The position numbers were made by a program, and so were the translations under genes. The notes below the pieces were generated by a model. It did not search any database. It saw only the letters and a list, made by a program, of their open reading frames with translations, and was not told the DNA's origin. From contig NZ_BAGK01000069.1 of assembly GCF_000308795.1 (NCBI RefSeq), positions 1 to 35,792 of the forward strand: a stretch of 35,792 nt of DNA, given 5' to 3'. This stretch comes from Nocardia thailandica NBRC 100428. GTDB lineage: Bacteria > Actinomycetota > Actinomycetes > Mycobacteriales > Mycobacteriaceae. Each line of letters begins with the position of its first letter. Positions within the stretch are counted from its first letter, which is position 1. Positions 1 to 8,560 of this stretch are shown here, piece after piece.

Positions 1-586
<586 letters not shown>

Positions 587-653
587 GGTGCTCAGAACCC
601 TACGCCGGGCGAATCCGCACCTCGGCGCGACGTGTCCGGGCACAATGTGGGCC

Positions 654-1709
654 ATGTCTGTTTCGCAGCCGGTCGACATCGACCCGACGATCGCGGACTT
701 CGCGGCGATCACCGCCTGGATGGATGCCGAGGGCCTGCCCGGCGGCCCGGTCGGCGCCGTCGCCGCGATCGGCGGCGGCACCCAGAACATCATGCTGCGG
801 TTCACCCGCGGCGACCGCGAGTACGTGCTGCGGCGCGGCCCGAAACACCTGCGCCCCAAGAGCAACGAGGTCATCGCCCGCGAGTTCCGGCTGCTCGGCG
901 CCCTCGACGGCGCCGGGGTCCGCGCGCCGCACGTCATCGCCGCCTGTCCCGACGACGGCGTCATCGGCGCGGTCTTCTACCTGATGGACCCGATCGACGG
1001 GTTCAATCCGCAGACCGAGCTGCCCGCCCTGCACGCCGGCGACGCCGAGGTCCGCAGGCAGATGGGCCTGTCGGCGGTCGAGGCCATCGCCCGCCTCGGC
1101 GGGGTCGACTACGCCGCGCTCGGCCTCGCGGACTACGGGCGCCCCGACGGCTTCCTCGAACGCCAGGTGCCGCGGTGGCTCGGCGAGCTCGAGTCCTACG
1201 GCGCCAACGAGGGCTACCCCGGCCCGGAGATCCCCGGCGTGGCGCGGATCGCGGACTGGCTCGAGCGGCACCGCCCGGCGGAGTGGACGCCGGGCATCCT
1301 GCACGGCGACTGTCACCTGGCCAACATGATGTTCGAGTACGACAGCCCGCGGGTGGCGGCGATGGTGGACTGGGAGATGTCGACCATCGGCGACCCGCTG
1401 CTCGACCTCGGCTGGCAACTGGCCACCCGCCCGGAACCGGGCACCGCGGGCGCCGGGCTCATGGGCACCCTCGGCCAGGTCGGCGGCCTGCCGACACAGG
1501 CCGAGATGATCGAGCACTACGGGCGCTTCTCCGACCGCGACCTGAGCGCGGTCACCTGGTACACCGTGCTGGCCTGCTTCAAGCTCGGCATCGTGCTCGA
1601 GGGCACCCACGCCCGGGCCTTCGCCGGGAAGGCGCCCAAGCAGATCGGTGACTTCCTGCACGCGGTCACCCTCGAGCTCTTCGACCAGGCGCGGCGCCTG
1701 GCGGAGTGA
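654..1709 (+). CDS. Phosphotransferase family kinase (APH / ACAD10-like)
   Basis: A 351-residue protein with the aminoglycoside phosphotransferase (APH/choline kinase) fold. The nucleotide loop appears as GGGTQNIMLRF near the N-terminus. The catalytic loop HGDCHLANMMF has His217, Asp219 and Asn224, and the metal-binding DxE-type segment VDWEMSTIGDP has Asp239. The N-terminal style (LRRGPK, followed by REFRLLGAL) resembles the kinase domain of the acyl-CoA dehydrogenase ACAD10/11 type, which in actinobacteria often sits near FadE genes; no FadE is visible here. The substrate cannot be read from sequence, and a role in antibiotic resistance is not implied. ATG 654 was chosen as start; ATG 645 (three residues longer) is equally possible because neither has a clear ribosome binding site. 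Confidence 0.85.
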   Translation: MSVSQPVDIDPTIADFAAITAWMDAEGLPGGPVGAVAAIGGGTQNIMLRFTRGDREYVLRRGPKHLRPKSNEVIAREFRLLGALDGAGVRAPHVIAACPDDGVIGAVFYLMDPIDGFNPQTELPALHAGDAEVRRQMGLSAVEAIARLGGVDYAALGLADYGRPDGFLERQVPRWLGELESYGANEGYPGPEIPGVARIADWLERHRPAEWTPGILHGDCHLANMMFEYDSPRVAAMVDWEMSTIGDPLLDLGWQLATRPEPGTAGAGLMGTLGQVGGLPTQAEMIEHYGRFSDRDLSAVTWYTVLACFKLGIVLEGTHARAFAGKAPKQIGDFLHAVTLELFDQARRLAE

Positions 1710-1781
1710 CTGCCCGGATCTCGGCGCAGGTTGGCAGTAATTTGCTGGCCGATGAGTTTCGGACACTCTACGGTGGGGGTC

Positions 1782-2309
1782 ATGCCGATCGTGCCCGACA
1801 CCAAGGACTGGACCTGGGTCCTCGAACAGACCTGCCCCGCCTGTGGATTCGACGCCCCGTCCACCGACTACGCCGCCGTCCCCGACCTCGCTGCGGCCGC
1901 GGCCGCGCGGATCGGGGCCGCGCTCGCCCGCGCGGACGCCCGCGTGCGCCCGGACGAGTCGACCTGGTCGGTCCTCGAATACGGGGCGCACGTCCGCGAC
2001 GTGTGCCGGATCTTCGACACCAGGCTGGCGCTGGTCCTGGCCGGTGACGGCGTCGCGGTGCCCCGCTTCGCGAACTGGGACCAGGACGCGACGGCCGTCG
2101 CCGAACGCTACGGCGAGCAGGACCCGGCCCGGGTCGCCGCCGAGCTCGATGCGGCCGCCGCGGCGGTCTGCGCCGCCTTCGCCGCGGTCGCCCCCGACCG
2201 GCGCGCGCTGCGGGGCGCGCGCAGCGACGGCGCGCTCTTCACGGTCGATTCCCTCGCCCGCTACTTCCTCCACGACCTCGTCCATCACGTCCACGACGTG
2301 CGCGGATAG
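1782..2309 (+). CDS. DinB-like / maleylpyruvate-isomerase-like helical bundle protein
   Basis: A 175-residue protein with a CPACGFD segment near residue 17, a WSVLEYGAHVRDV helix and a C-terminal helix FLHDLVHHVHDV. Conserved histidines on successive helices are the hallmark of the DinB/YfiT four-helix-bundle superfamily, whose members bind a divalent metal and often use a low-molecular-weight thiol such as mycothiol. The exact reaction is unknown. ATG 1782 is preceded by the purine-rich GGTGGGGG, a plausible ribosome binding site, and the reading frame upstream of it has no better start. It stands alone between the kinase and the alcohol dehydrogenase, on the same strand as both. Confidence 0.75.
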   Translation: MPIVPDTKDWTWVLEQTCPACGFDAPSTDYAAVPDLAAAAAARIGAALARADARVRPDESTWSVLEYGAHVRDVCRIFDTRLALVLAGDGVAVPRFANWDQDATAVAERYGEQDPARVAAELDAAAAAVCAAFAAVAPDRRALRGARSDGALFTVDSLARYFLHDLVHHVHDVRG

Positions 2310-2329
2310 GAAATTTTCGGCAACGTTTC

Positions 2330-2343
2330 TAGAACGTGTTTCA
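2330..2343 (+). promoter_or_regulatory. KstR-type operator upstream of the alcohol dehydrogenase
   Basis: The 14-mer TAGAACGTGTTTCA fits the KstR consensus TnnAACnnGTTnnA at every defined position. It lies in a short AT-rich interval about 75 bp before the alcohol dehydrogenase start. KstR is the TetR-family repressor of cholesterol catabolism in mycolic-acid actinobacteria. The match is seen; binding is inferred. Confidence 0.55.
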
Positions 2344-2417
2344 GAATCGCCGGATTTTCCGTAGGGTGAGTGCAGTCACAAGAAGGCACCACTGCAAGGC
2401 GAGAGGTCGAGGCGGAG

Positions 2418-3548
2418 ATGAAGACGAAGGGCGCGATCCTGTGGGGCACCGATCAGCCGTGGTCGGTCGAGGAGATCGAGATCGGTGACCCCGTCGCCGG
2501 TGAGGTGCAGATCCGCCTCGAGACCGCGGGCATGTGCCACTCCGACCACCACATCGTCACCGGCGCCACCCCGATGCCGGCGTTCCCGGTCATGGGTGGC
2601 CACGAGGGCGCGGGCGTGATCACCAAGCTCGGACCGAACTGTCCGGCCGACCTCGCCGTGGGCGACCACGTCATCCTCTCGTTCATCCCCGCCTGCGGCC
2701 GCTGCCCGGCGTGCGTGGCCGGGCACATGGCGCTGTGCGACCTGGGCGCGGGTCTGCTGATGGGCCAGGCGATCTCCGACGGCACCTACCGCATCCAGGC
2801 GCGCGGCGAGAACGTCATCCCCATGTGCCTGCTCGGCACGTTCTCCCCCTACATGACCGTGCACCACACCTCGGTCGTCAAGATCGACCCGACCATCCCC
2901 TTCGAGGTGGCCTGCCTCGTCGGCTGCGGCGTGCCGACCGGCTTCGGCTCCTCCACCCACGTCGCGCAGGTGTCCCCGGGCGAGACCGTGGTCATCGCGG
3001 GCATCGGCGGCGTCGGCATGAGCGCGCTGCAGGGCGCGGTGCTCTCCGGCGCCTCCAAGGTCGTCGCCATCGACCCGAACCCGTGGAAGCGGGAGCAGGC
3101 GCAGAAGTTCGGCGCCACCCACACCTACGAATCGATGGCGGCCGCCATCATGCCGCTCATGGAGGCCACCGAGGGTCGCATGGCCGAGAAGGTCATCCTG
3201 ACCATGGGCGAGATGCACGGCGACTACGTCGAGGAGGGCCTGATCCTCACCGCCAAGGCGGGCACCCTGGTCGTCACCTCGATGGGCCGCATGGACGCTG
3301 GCGACGTGAAGATGAACAGCTTCCTGCTCTCGATGCTGCAGAAGACGGTCAAGGGCTGCATCTTCGGCGGCGGCAACGCCCGCCAGGACGCCCCGCGCCT
3401 GCTGCAGCTCTACAAGTCCGGCCAGCTCAACCTCGACGACATGGTGACCCGGAGCTACTCCCTCGAGGAGATCAACCAGGGCTACCAGGACATGCTCGAC
3501 GGCAAGAACATCCGCGGCATCATCCGCTACACCGAGAACGACTGGTAG
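2418..3548 (+). CDS. NDMA-dependent zinc alcohol dehydrogenase
   Basis: A 376-residue medium-chain dehydrogenase. Catalytic zinc ligands are Cys40, His62 (in GGHEGAG) and Cys170. The structural zinc site is the run Cys93, Cys96, Cys99 and Cys107. The dinucleotide-binding glycine motif GIGGVG is at residues 195-200, with an acidic Asp219 at the end of the next strand, indicating NAD. The N-terminus MKTKGAILWG and the C-terminal IRGIIRYTEND are typical of the actinobacterial NDMA-dependent group, in which the cofactor stays bound and is reoxidised by an electron acceptor such as nitroso-dimethylaniline or, in vivo, a mycofactocin-type carrier. ATG 2418 follows GGCGGAG. The KstR-like operator upstream suggests an alcohol from sterol or side-chain breakdown; that is inference. 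Confidence 0.93.
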   Translation: MKTKGAILWGTDQPWSVEEIEIGDPVAGEVQIRLETAGMCHSDHHIVTGATPMPAFPVMGGHEGAGVITKLGPNCPADLAVGDHVILSFIPACGRCPACVAGHMALCDLGAGLLMGQAISDGTYRIQARGENVIPMCLLGTFSPYMTVHHTSVVKIDPTIPFEVACLVGCGVPTGFGSSTHVAQVSPGETVVIAGIGGVGMSALQGAVLSGASKVVAIDPNPWKREQAQKFGATHTYESMAAAIMPLMEATEGRMAEKVILTMGEMHGDYVEEGLILTAKAGTLVVTSMGRMDAGDVKMNSFLLSMLQKTVKGCIFGGGNARQDAPRLLQLYKSGQLNLDDMVTRSYSLEEINQGYQDMLDGKNIRGIIRYTENDW

Positions 3549-3551
3549 GAC

Positions 3552-3902
3552 TCAGCGTTTCCGCTCGGCCAGCCGCACCGCGATCCGCGCGATGAGATCG
3601 TAGGGAATCGGCTGGCCGAGCGGGAATTTCAGCGTGCCGCGCCCCGCCTTGTACGGGGCGATGTCCGCCTCGAACGCCTCGTCCCCCTCGGGGATGGGAT
3701 AGATGCTCACGTGCTGTTTCCAGCCGGCGAAGGACAGCACCGGGCGGTCGCCGAGGGTGATCGCGGGCATGTCGTAGGAGATCGTCTCGCCCGCTCCCGG
3801 CAGCGCCTCGTGCACCGTGTCGCGGATCCGCTGCAGGATCGCCCGCTCCGGGTCGGGGAACGCGGCCAGGTAGTCCTCGACCGAGGCCGGCTTGTCGGGC
3901 AT
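3552..3902 (-). CDS. DUF1801 (YdhG-like) protein
   Basis: A 116-residue DUF1801 protein. It shows the typical opening VEDYLAAFPDPERAILQRIRDTVHEALPGA, the core segment ISYDMPAI, the signature SFAGWKQHVSIYP and a basic C-terminus. Members have a frataxin-like alpha/beta fold; some Bacillus relatives (YdhG/Fra) are proposed intracellular iron chaperones, but for most members the role is unknown. It is tail-to-tail with the alcohol dehydrogenase, with only three bases between the two stop codons, so no intrinsic terminator separates them. Its 5' side faces the zinc locus 43 bp away. Confidence 0.85.
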   Translation of the reverse strand: MPDKPASVEDYLAAFPDPERAILQRIRDTVHEALPGAGETISYDMPAITLGDRPVLSFAGWKQHVSIYPIPEGDEAFEADIAPYKAGRGTLKFPLGQPIPYDLIARIAVRLAERKR

Positions 3903-3945
3903 GGTTCCTCCTACGCGTCGACCGGGGGAGCGAACGCCGCCGATT

Positions 3946-4620
3946 CTAGTCCTCGCCCACCCACTCCGGGCGGCCCTGGGCGATCAGCCTGCCCCCGCGC
4001 AACACCAGGCAGTGCCCCGCGCGCCGCGCCTGCGCGCGGTCGTGGGTGACCTGGACGACGGTCACCCCGCCGCCGGTCAGTTCCGCGACCACGGCCGCGA
4101 TGTCGTCCTGGGCGGCGGTGTCCAGCCCCGCCGCCGGCTCGTCGAGCAGCACCAGCTCCGCGCGCTGGGCCAGCGCCTGGGCCAGCAGTGTGCGCTGGCG
4201 CTGGCCGCCGGAGAGCGTGTCCAGCCGCCGTGTGCGCAGGTCGCCCAGGCGTAGCCGGTCCAGGCAGTCGTCGACGACGGCCCGGTCGGCGCGGGTCAGC
4301 CGTTTCCACGCGCCGCGGTGCGCCCACCGGCCCATGGCGACCGTCTCGCCGACCGTCAGCGGCAGGGTCGCCGGAATCTCGGTGTGCTGCAACACGAGTG
4401 CGGGCCGGCCCGGGACGGTGCTGTGCACGCGGCCCGCCCTCGGGGTCAGGGTCCCGGCCAGCACGTGCAGCAGGGTGGACTTCCCCGAGCCGTTCGGCCC
4501 CGTGATCGCGGTGGCCGTCCCGCGCGGGATGGTGGCGCTCACCCCGTGCAGGACGGGGCGGCCGGGATAGCCGGCGGACAGATTCTCGATCCGGATCGCG
4601 GCGTCGTCGGTGTGTTCCAT
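3946..4620 (-). CDS. aztA: Zinc ABC transporter ATP-binding protein AztA
   Basis: A 224-residue ABC ATPase. The Walker A motif GPNGSGKST spans residues 41-49, the Q-loop glutamine is near residue 78, the signature LSGGQ is at 136-140, Walker B LVLLDEP at 156-162 (Asp160, Glu161) and the switch histidine is His193 in VTHD. All motifs are intact, so it should be active. It would power the permease encoded divergently at 4669; the placement beside an AztC-type binding protein and AztD chaperone supports zinc (AztABCD, or 'anchored-repeat' type) rather than manganese. ATG 4620 follows GAGGTGAG on the minus strand. Expression probably responds to zinc through the operator at 4637-4651. Confidence 0.88.
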   Translation of the reverse strand: MEHTDDAAIRIENLSAGYPGRPVLHGVSATIPRGTATAITGPNGSGKSTLLHVLAGTLTPRAGRVHSTVPGRPALVLQHTEIPATLPLTVGETVAMGRWAHRGAWKRLTRADRAVVDDCLDRLRLGDLRTRRLDTLSGGQRQRTLLAQALAQRAELVLLDEPAAGLDTAAQDDIAAVVAELTGGGVTVVQVTHDRAQARRAGHCLVLRGGRLIAQGRPEWVGED

Positions 4621-4636
4621 CTCACCTCGTTTGAAA

Positions 4637-4651
4637 TGACAATCGTTTTCA
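4637..4651 (+). promoter_or_regulatory. Zur/Fur-family 7-1-7 operator within the aztA/aztB divergent promoter
   Basis: TGACAATCGTTTTCA is a near-palindrome of the 7-1-7 Fur-family type (half sites TGACAAT and, on the other strand, TGAAAAC). It fills the 16-bp spacer between a plausible -35 TTGAAA (4631-4636) and -10 TATAGC (4653-4658) for aztB. On the minus strand TATAGT overlaps the same region as a candidate -10 for aztA. Occupancy by Zur would therefore block both directions. The site is seen; the identity of the repressor is inferred from the zinc context. Confidence 0.7.
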
Positions 4652-4668
4652 CTATAGCGTGCGGCGCT

Positions 4669-7554
4669 ATGGAGATCCTGTTCGTCCCTTTCGAGGTGGC
4701 CTTCGTGCAGCGGGCGCTGTGGGCCGGCCTCCTGGTGTCGTGCGTGTGCGCCGTCGCCGGGACGTGGGTCGTGGTGCGCGGCATGGCCTTTCTCGGCGAC
4801 GCGATGGCCCACGGGATGCTGCCCGGGGTCGCGGTCGCCGCGCTGCTCGGCGGTAGTCCGCTGCTCGGCGCCGCGATCAGCTGCGCCGCGATGGCCGCCG
4901 GGGTCTCGCTGCTCGGCCGGAACCGGCGCTTCGCGCCCGACACCGCCATCGGGCTGCTCTTCGCGGGCATGCTCGCCCTCGGGGTGATCCTCGTGTCGCG
5001 GTCGCAATCGTTCGCCGTCGACCTGACCGGGTTCCTCTTCGGCGACGTCCTGGCGGTCCGCGCCCGCGACCTGTGGTTCCTGGCCGCCGCGCTCGCGGTC
5101 GCCGTGGCGGTCGCGGCCCTCGGCCACCGCGCCTTCGTGGCCCTGGCCTTCGACCCCCGCAAGGCCGAAACCCTCGGCCTGCGGCCGCGTCTCGCCCAGG
5201 CCGCGCTGGTCGGGCTGCTCACGCTGGCCATCGTCGCCTCCTTCCACATCGTCGGAACCCTGCTGGTCTTCGGGCTGCTCATCGCCCCGCCCGCCGCCGC
5301 CGTCTCCTGGACCGACCGCATCCCGGTCGTCATGCTGCTCGCGGCCGCCCTCGGCGGCGTCGCCACCGCCGCGGGCCTGCTGATCTCCTGGCACGCGCAG
5401 GTCGCGGCCGGCGCCTGCATCGCCGCCACCGCGGTCGGCCTGTTCTTCCTCTCCGCCATCGCGGCGGCCGTGCGCGACCGGATCACCGGACACCGCGGGC
5501 ACCCCGACAGCGGAGGGGACACGCCGGACGAGACGAGCGCGGGACTCCCGGGGCGGTCGCGCGCGGGAGCTGTGGATGAGGGCGAACCGTCCTCGGCGGG
5601 TTCGGGCACGGCGGGTTCGGGCACGGCGGGTTCGGCCGGGATGGATGTCACGGAGACGGCGGGCTCGCCGGGGGAGAAGCCCACCGATCCGCCGGGCGCG
5701 GCGACCACGGGTGTGTGCGTCTCGCCTTCGGTGGGCGTGGAGTGCACGGAGTCCGCCGGTTCGCGTGGGTCGGGCTCCACCGGTGCCGAGGGCGAGGGTT
5801 CCGCGTCTGCCGCGATCGCACGGTGTGGGGATTCCGCGGGGTCTGTCCGCTCGGCTCCCCCCTCGTCGGGCCGGGGAGCTCTGTCCGCTGGGGAGTTCGT
5901 CCGGACTCCGTTCACTCCGGTAGGTCGGCCTGTCGGGTCCCTCGGCGAGTCCGCACAAATCCGCTCGGCGGCTGCGGCTGAGGCGGGGCGGACCGCCGGA
6001 TCCGTCGGCGGTCCGTCGCGGGCGCGGTGGTGGTCGCGCCGGCGGCGACCGGTGGCGGGGCTGGCGTTGGCCGCCCTGCTGCCCGTCATCGGCTGCGCGG
6101 CCACGGAATCCGGGCCGGTCGCCGAAGCGCCGCACGGCTACGTCGAGGGCGCGGAGGAGACCGCCGACGAACAGCTGCGGCTGGTGCTGGCCGGAACCGA
6201 CGGCGCCGTGCGGGTACTCGACCTGCTCACCGAGGAGGTGACCGCGCTCGGCTCCGGTGCGGCGGTGACCACCATCGCGGACGACGGCCGCTTCGCGTAT
6301 CTGAGCACCGCCGCGGGCGTACGGGTCGTCGACAGCGGGGGATGGACCGTCGACCACGGCGACCACAGTCACTACTACCGCGCGCCCGTGCGGGAGATCG
6401 GCACGCTCGCCGGGCGCGGGCGCGAGATCACCTTCGCACACGGCGATCCCGCGGTCACCGTTCTCGGCTCGTCCGGCCCGCAGGCGACCGGGACGGCCGA
6501 AACCCCCGACCCGCAGGCGCCGAGGGCCGCCGATGCGCCGGGGACGCCGGCGACGACGACACCGGGCACCGCGCAGGAGCCGCCGGGTACTGCGCAGGAG
6601 CCGCCGGGTGCTGCGCAGGAGCCGCCGGGTGCTGCGCAGGAGCCGCCGGGTGCTGCGCAGGAGCCGCCGGGCACTGCGCAGGAGCCGCCGGGCACCGCGC
6701 AGGCACCGCCGGGCACCGGGGAGGCCCCGCCCGGCGGCCAGACGCCGTCGCCCGCATCCACGGCGCCCTCACCGACCTCGCCGGCCTCACCGAGGGCCGC
6801 CGACACGGCGACCCGGGGCACGGCTCCCTCCGCCTCGGTGCTCGACCGGGCGGCCCTCGACGGGGGACAGCTCCCGCGCGCGACGGAACTCGGGGCGCTC
6901 GCCGTGCCGTACGACGAACGCCTGGTGACCGTTTCGCAGGCCGGCGTGGTCGAGGTGCGGGGACGCGACGGCGGCGCGGGGGAGCGGGTCGACATCGCGT
7001 GCCCGCGACCGCGCGGGCAGGCGGTGACCCGGCGCGGCGCCGTGTTCGGCTGCGCCGACGGTGCGGTGGTGGTCGCGCGGCGGGACGGCGCGCTGGTCGC
7101 GGAGAAGATCGCCTATCCACCTGCGGTGCCGGACGACGAGCGGGTCACCGCGTTCACCCATCGCCCGGGCAGCACGGTGCTGACGGCGCTCGCCGGCCGG
7201 GACGCGGTGTGGTCCCTGGACATCCGCGCGAAGACGTGGACCCGGGTCCCGGTGCCCGACGCGGTGGCGGTGAGCACCGCGGGGGAGGGTGCGCCGCTGC
7301 TGGTGCTGACCCGCGACGGCGTGCTGCGCGCCTTCGACCCCCGCACCGGAGCGCCGGGCGCCCAGGTGCCCCTGCTCGCGCCGCCCGCCCCGGGCGACCC
7401 GGCGCCGGCGCTCGTGGTCGACCCGAATCGCGCCTACGTCAACGACTTCCGGGGGCGGCGCGTCCACGAGATCGCCTACAACGACAACCTGCGCGTCGCC
7501 CGCGTCTTCGACCTCGACATCGCCCCCGCCCACCTGACGGAGACCGGACTGTGA
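4669..7554 (+). CDS. aztB: AztB zinc permease fused to an AztD-like extracytoplasmic domain
   Basis: A 961-residue protein in one uninterrupted frame. Residues 1 to about 280 form an ABC-3 family permease with many hydrophobic segments and the conserved stretches GMAFLGDAMAHGMLPG and FHIVGTLLVFGLLIAPPA. A Gly/Ser/Thr/Pro linker (about 281-455) includes a GSGTA repeat. A basic stretch WWSRRRRP precedes a hydrophobic segment ending in VIGC (Cys476), which looks like a lipobox or anchor. The rest resembles AztD, the beta-propeller zinc chaperone, with HGDHSHYY (563-570) as a probable metal site, interrupted by a heptapeptide tract (635-690). Family permeases are usually about 280 residues, so the fusion is unusual. 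An internal start such as ATG 5641 could also yield a separate lipoprotein. ATG 4669 lies about 10 bases past the -10, so the mRNA may be leaderless; ATG 4636 would overlap the operator. Confidence 0.8.
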   Translation: MEILFVPFEVAFVQRALWAGLLVSCVCAVAGTWVVVRGMAFLGDAMAHGMLPGVAVAALLGGSPLLGAAISCAAMAAGVSLLGRNRRFAPDTAIGLLFAGMLALGVILVSRSQSFAVDLTGFLFGDVLAVRARDLWFLAAALAVAVAVAALGHRAFVALAFDPRKAETLGLRPRLAQAALVGLLTLAIVASFHIVGTLLVFGLLIAPPAAAVSWTDRIPVVMLLAAALGGVATAAGLLISWHAQVAAGACIAATAVGLFFLSAIAAAVRDRITGHRGHPDSGGDTPDETSAGLPGRSRAGAVDEGEPSSAGSGTAGSGTAGSAGMDVTETAGSPGEKPTDPPGAATTGVCVSPSVGVECTESAGSRGSGSTGAEGEGSASAAIARCGDSAGSVRSAPPSSGRGALSAGEFVRTPFTPVGRPVGSLGESAQIRSAAAAEAGRTAGSVGGPSRARWWSRRRRPVAGLALAALLPVIGCAATESGPVAEAPHGYVEGAEETADEQLRLVLAGTDGAVRVLDLLTEEVTALGSGAAVTTIADDGRFAYLSTAAGVRVVDSGGWTVDHGDHSHYYRAPVREIGTLAGRGREITFAHGDPAVTVLGSSGPQATGTAETPDPQAPRAADAPGTPATTTPGTAQEPPGTAQEPPGAAQEPPGAAQEPPGAAQEPPGTAQEPPGTAQAPPGTGEAPPGGQTPSPASTAPSPTSPASPRAADTATRGTAPSASVLDRAALDGGQLPRATELGALAVPYDERLVTVSQAGVVEVRGRDGGAGERVDIACPRPRGQAVTRRGAVFGCADGAVVVARRDGALVAEKIAYPPAVPDDERVTAFTHRPGSTVLTALAGRDAVWSLDIRAKTWTRVPVPDAVAVSTAGEGAPLLVLTRDGVLRAFDPRTGAPGAQVPLLAPPAPGDPAPALVVDPNRAYVNDFRGRRVHEIAYNDNLRVARVFDLDIAPAHLTETGL
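6571..6738 (+). repeat. In-frame 21-bp tandem repeat encoding AQEPPG(T/A)
   Basis: Eight consecutive 21-bp units encode six copies of AQEPPGT or AQEPPGA, one AQAPPGT and one degenerate GEAPPGG. The units are nearly identical at DNA level, varying mainly in the last codon (ACT, GCT, ACC). The tract lies within the AztD-like part of the AztB fusion and gives a flexible Pro/Gly-rich linker. Such a tract can change copy number by slippage without breaking the frame. Confidence 0.9.
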
Positions 7555-8531
7555 ACACCGACGGACCCGTGCCCGGCGGCCAGGGCACCCACCGCACCCA
7601 CGGCACGCGCCGCACCCGGCGCGGACCGGTCGCGGCCTGCGTCGTCGCCCTGCTGGCGACCCTGCTGACCGCCTGCGCGGGCGGCGACCGCGACGGGCGC
7701 GGCATCGTGGTGACCACCAACATCCTCGGCGACATCACCCGCGCGATCGTCGGCGACGCGGTGCCGGTGACCGTGCTCATGCCGCCGGAGGCCGACCCGC
7801 ACTCCTTCGCGATCTCGGCCCGGCAGGCCGCCGACCTCGAACACGCGGGGCTGGTGCTGCACAACGGGCTCGGGCTCGAGGAGGGGATCGCGCGGCACGT
7901 CGAGGCGGCCCGCGCCGCGGGAGTCCCGGTCACGGGCGTCGCGGAGCTGCTCGACCCCCTCGCCTACGCCGGCGACGAGGACGCAGGGCGGCCGGACCCG
8001 CACTTCTGGACCGACCCGCGGCGGGTCCGCCGCGCGGTCGCGGTGATCACCGACAGCGTGCTCACCCACGTCCGCGACGTCGACACGGCGGCGGTGCGCG
8101 CGGGCGCCGAACGCTACGGCGCCGAGCTCGACGCGCTCGACGGGTGGATGACCGAACGGTTCGCGACCATCCCCGCCGAGCACCGGCAGCTGGTCACCAA
8201 CCATCACGTGTTCGGATACCTGGCCCAGCGCTTCGGGTTCCGCGTCGTCGGCGCGGTCATCCCGAGCGGCACCACCCTGGCCTCGCCCGGCCCCTCCGAC
8301 CTCGACGCGCTCGCCGGCGCCGTGCGGGCCGCGGGCGTGCGCGCGATCTTCGCCGACTCCTCCCAGCCGGACCGGCTCGCGCGGGTCCTGGCCGAACACG
8401 CGGGGCTGCGCGTCCGCGTCGTCGCCCTGCACACCGAGTCGCTGACCGGTACCGGCGGCGCCGCGCCCACCTACCTGCGGATGATGCGCGCCAACACCGA
8501 CGCGATCACCGACGGACTGGCGGGGCCGTGA
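7551..8531 (+). CDS. aztC: Zinc-binding lipoprotein AztC (ABC transporter substrate-binding protein)
   Basis: A 326-residue cluster A-I (ZnuA-like) metal-binding protein. A basic N-region and hydrophobic segment end in the lipobox LTAC (Cys42), so it is anchored outside the membrane. Expected metal ligands are His84 (ADPHSF), His151 (DPHFW), one of His218/219 (NHHVFGYL) and Asp269 (FADSSQPD). It lacks the long His/Asp-rich loop of ZnuA, which fits AztC, a type that receives zinc from AztD. GTG 7551 overlaps the stop of the AztB fusion (GTGA), indicating translational coupling, and an ACGGAG motif lies just upstream. The operon continues with aztD after 29 bp. Confidence 0.9.
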   Translation: MNTDGPVPGGQGTHRTHGTRRTRRGPVAACVVALLATLLTACAGGDRDGRGIVVTTNILGDITRAIVGDAVPVTVLMPPEADPHSFAISARQAADLEHAGLVLHNGLGLEEGIARHVEAARAAGVPVTGVAELLDPLAYAGDEDAGRPDPHFWTDPRRVRRAVAVITDSVLTHVRDVDTAAVRAGAERYGAELDALDGWMTERFATIPAEHRQLVTNHHVFGYLAQRFGFRVVGAVIPSGTTLASPGPSDLDALAGAVRAAGVRAIFADSSQPDRLARVLAEHAGLRVRVVALHTESLTGTGGAAPTYLRMMRANTDAITDGLAGP

Positions 8532-8560
8532 TCCACCGCCATCGAAAGAGAGAGCAGTCC

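Noticed and set aside
654..1709. Aminoglycoside resistance gene
   Set aside because: The kinase fold is shared by many metabolic enzymes. The sequence style is closer to ACAD10/11-like kinases than to resistance enzymes, and no mobile element is nearby.
6571..6738. CRISPR-like repeat array
   Set aside because: The repeats are 21 bp, tandem without spacers and in frame with a coding sequence, so they are a protein repeat.
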